A DNA stretch of 6,250 bases from Chloroflexi bacterium RBG_13_51_52 (lineage in GTDB: Bacteria > Chloroflexota > Dehalococcoidia > Dehalococcoidales > RBG-16-60-22). The notes beneath the pieces are model-generated. The model was given only the letters and a program-made list of their open reading frames with translations, searched no databases and was not told where the DNA came from. Of the stretch, positions 4,673 through 6,250 are shown piece by piece. The stretch spans positions 1-6,250 of the forward strand of contig MGMT01000061.1 in NCBI GenBank assembly GCA_001796525.1. The letters are read 5' to 3'. Within the stretch, counting starts at the first letter, position 1; every line of letters begins with the position of its first letter. The translations under genes and the position numbers were made by a program.

Positions 4673-5314
4673 GTGAAAAAGCTATCGGATAAACAACAGC
4701 GTATGGTAAGATATGTAGACCGTTTTCTCTCGGAGAAAGGTTTCCCCCCTTCTATCCGTGATATTCAAAGAGGCTGCAGTATCAGCTCGACATCAGTTGT
4801 TGATTATAATCTGAATGTTCTGGAAAGCCGTGGTATTATCAGCCGTCACGCCGATATTTCACGTGGTATCAGACTGCTTAACAAATCATCGGAATCGAGG
4901 GATGTATTGACTGTCCCGGTTATAGGCATGATAGCTGCCGGTGAACCGATTCCGGTGCCTACGCCCGATACCTGGGATGTCGCAGCCGTATCGGACACTA
5001 TCGGCGTGCCGTCGGAGCTTATCGGTGGCAAAAGGAATATTTACGCCCTGCGGGTGAAAGGCGCTTCGATGGTGGACGCCTTAATCAACGATGGTGATAT
5101 CGTTCTTATGCAGCACGTGAACGCCGTGGAAAACGGCCAGATGGCTGCTGTATGGTTGAAATCGGAAAAAGAAGTCACTTTAAAAAAGGTATACGTTGAA
5201 CCGGATAAAATACGCCTTCAGCCGGCGAATAGTCAGATGCAGCCGTTTTATACCGAATCAGACAACATAGAAATTCAGGGCAGAGTAATCGCCGTTGTCA
5301 GACAGGTAAATTGA
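4673..5314 (+). CDS. lexA: LexA repressor, self-cleaving SOS regulator
   Basis: This protein of 213 residues from the GTG start has the two LexA domains. The N-terminal winged helix-turn-helix covers about residues 3-69: KQQRMVRYVDRFLSEKGFPP (7-26) is the family-like first helix, and the recognition helix lies near SSTSVVDYNLNVLESRG (38-54). The C-terminal S24 peptidase domain holds the cleavage bond Ala89-Gly90 (IAAGEP), the nucleophile Ser132 (KGASMVDA) and the general base Lys171 (VTLKKVY), so autocleavage stimulated by RecA filaments should be intact. It represses DNA-repair genes and, from the operator at 4629, itself. An out-of-frame ATG at 4671 overlaps the start and is stopped at once by TGA. 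The recognition helix differs from the Bacillus and E. coli versions as I recall them, yet the operator is of Bacillus type. The gene ends 8 bp from the convergent ilvE. Confidence 0.95.
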   Translation: MKKLSDKQQRMVRYVDRFLSEKGFPPSIRDIQRGCSISSTSVVDYNLNVLESRGIISRHADISRGIRLLNKSSESRDVLTVPVIGMIAAGEPIPVPTPDTWDVAAVSDTIGVPSELIGGKRNIYALRVKGASMVDALINDGDIVLMQHVNAVENGQMAAVWLKSEKEVTLKKVYVEPDKIRLQPANSQMQPFYTESDNIEIQGRVIAVVRQVN

Positions 5315-5322
5315 ACTAAAGC

Positions 5323-6240
5323 CTATTTCTTATAGACCGGCGTACACCAGTGCATGTATTTAGAATAGTCTCCCCGGATTACCTTAGCGTAAATTTCCTG
5401 CAGTTTAGATGTAATCGGCCCTATCTCGCCGTTGCCTATTTTCCTATGGTCGATTTCTGACACCGGTGTCACATGGGCGGCGGTGCCGGTGAGGAAACAC
5501 TCATCGGCGATGTATAGTTCGCTGCGGTCGATTGCCCGTTGAATCGTAGGTATTCCCAGTTCTTTCTCCGCCAGTTCAATCACCGTGTTCCTTGTAATCC
5601 CCATGAGGATATTGCTGTTGGTGGCAGGCGTGACAAGTTTGCCGTCCATCACCAGGAAGATATTTTCGCCGCTTCCTTCAGAGACATGACCATCCGGAGC
5701 CAGCATGATTGCTTCATCATAGCCATGATTGATGGCTTCGGTTTTCGCCAGAGCGTTATTAATGTAGATACCATTAGCTTTAACCTGCGGTGGAATTACA
5801 TTATCTTCCGGGCGGTGCCAGGAAGAAATGCCGCAGCGCGCTTTATCCACGTCCAGATATGGCCCCCAGGGAATCACGAACATGAAAAAATCATTTTCAA
5901 GGTTGTGCAGACGTACCCCGAGTGCCTGTGAACTCGTGTACGCCACCGGTCGTATATAAACGTCTTCTTTAAAGCCGCATTTTGCTACCAGCTCAACGGT
6001 TTTGTTACATAGTTCATCAATCGTAAGCGGCAGCTTGATATTCAGGACATGGCACCCTTTAGCCAGGCGCTCGTAATGTTCTTTGAGACGGAAGATGTAA
6101 GTCTGCTTTTGTTTATCGTTCCAGTTGCCGCGGATACCTTCAAAGACAGCCGTGCCGTAGTGGAGGAAGTGGGTCATGATATTGATTTTAGCGTCTTCCA
6201 ACGGCACGATTTGCTTCTGTAAATAAGCGTAAGACGGCAT
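5323..6240 (-). CDS. ilvE: Branched-chain-amino-acid aminotransferase (class IV, PLP)
   Basis: This 305-residue cytoplasmic enzyme of fold-type IV, a usual length, transfers amino groups between glutamate and the 2-oxo acids of leucine, isoleucine and valine. Visible family signals are the N-terminal HYGTAVFEGIRG (27-38), YIRPVAY (95-101), Lys154 in VKANGIYINNALAKTEA (153-169) as the PLP Schiff-base lysine, SEGSGENIF (187-195) with Glu188 near the pyridine nitrogen, and TGTAAHVTPV (251-260) for phosphate and carboxylate binding. The YGTAVFEGIR signature points to a branched-chain enzyme rather than D-amino acid aminotransferase or aminodeoxychorismate lyase (PabC), but exact substrate preference is not proven. 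The lysine context KANGIYINN departs slightly from the common KASGNYxNS. Only 10 bp upstream of ATG 6240 are in the window, with no clear Shine-Dalgarno, so the promoter is not seen. It converges on lexA. Confidence 0.93.
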   Translation of the reverse strand: MPSYAYLQKQIVPLEDAKINIMTHFLHYGTAVFEGIRGNWNDKQKQTYIFRLKEHYERLAKGCHVLNIKLPLTIDELCNKTVELVAKCGFKEDVYIRPVAYTSSQALGVRLHNLENDFFMFVIPWGPYLDVDKARCGISSWHRPEDNVIPPQVKANGIYINNALAKTEAINHGYDEAIMLAPDGHVSEGSGENIFLVMDGKLVTPATNSNILMGITRNTVIELAEKELGIPTIQRAIDRSELYIADECFLTGTAAHVTPVSEIDHRKIGNGEIGPITSKLQEIYAKVIRGDYSKYMHWCTPVYKK

Positions 6241-6250
6241 GGCTCTATCT

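Noticed and set aside
5539..5931. 130-codon plus-strand frame inside ilvE
   Set aside because: It is antisense to a well-conserved aminotransferase and has no motif of its own.

Overview
This window reads as a bacterial chromosome segment with mixed base composition: GC-richer coding regions and AT-rich spacers. It carries six protein genes: a partial pabB, an MFS transporter, a DedA/VTT-type membrane protein, purF, lexA and a branched-chain aminotransferase (ilvE). PurF is the Bacillus-like iron-sulphur type with a short propeptide. LexA sits behind a GAAC-N4-GTTC operator of the type known from Gram-positive bacteria. Together with the style of the intergenic palindromic repeats and the look of the PabB N-terminus, this makes me lean towards Chloroflexota (Dehalococcoidia-like), probably from a metagenome. 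That assignment is inference from pattern memory; a Bacillota-like source is not excluded.

Layout, left to right. At 1-474 (minus) is the N-terminal part of aminodeoxychorismate synthase component I, cut by the window edge. A 184-bp AT- and pyrimidine-rich spacer separates it from a divergent 12-helix MFS transporter (659-1921, plus). This meets a convergent VTT-domain gene (1918-2514, minus), and the two stop codons share one CTAG. The next spacer (2515-3063) holds no credible gene. It contains a string of short palindromic repeats of at least five kinds, flanked by a near-leaderless extended -10 promoter for the VTT gene and a good promoter for purF. purF (3064-4491, plus) starts at TTG. 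A 181-bp spacer then carries a perfect 12-bp palindrome, a near-consensus promoter and a perfect LexA-type operator before lexA (4673-5314, plus). lexA ends 8 bp from the convergent ilvE (5323-6240, minus).

The genes do not form one pathway or operon. They are housekeeping genes (folate, purine and branched-chain amino acid synthesis, SOS control) plus two membrane proteins, each apparently with its own promoter. The best regulatory story is lexA autoregulation. The most unusual DNA is the repeat mosaic at 2581-2948. I see no defence system, phage, transposase gene, CRISPR array, tRNA or rRNA, and no convincing new multigene system.
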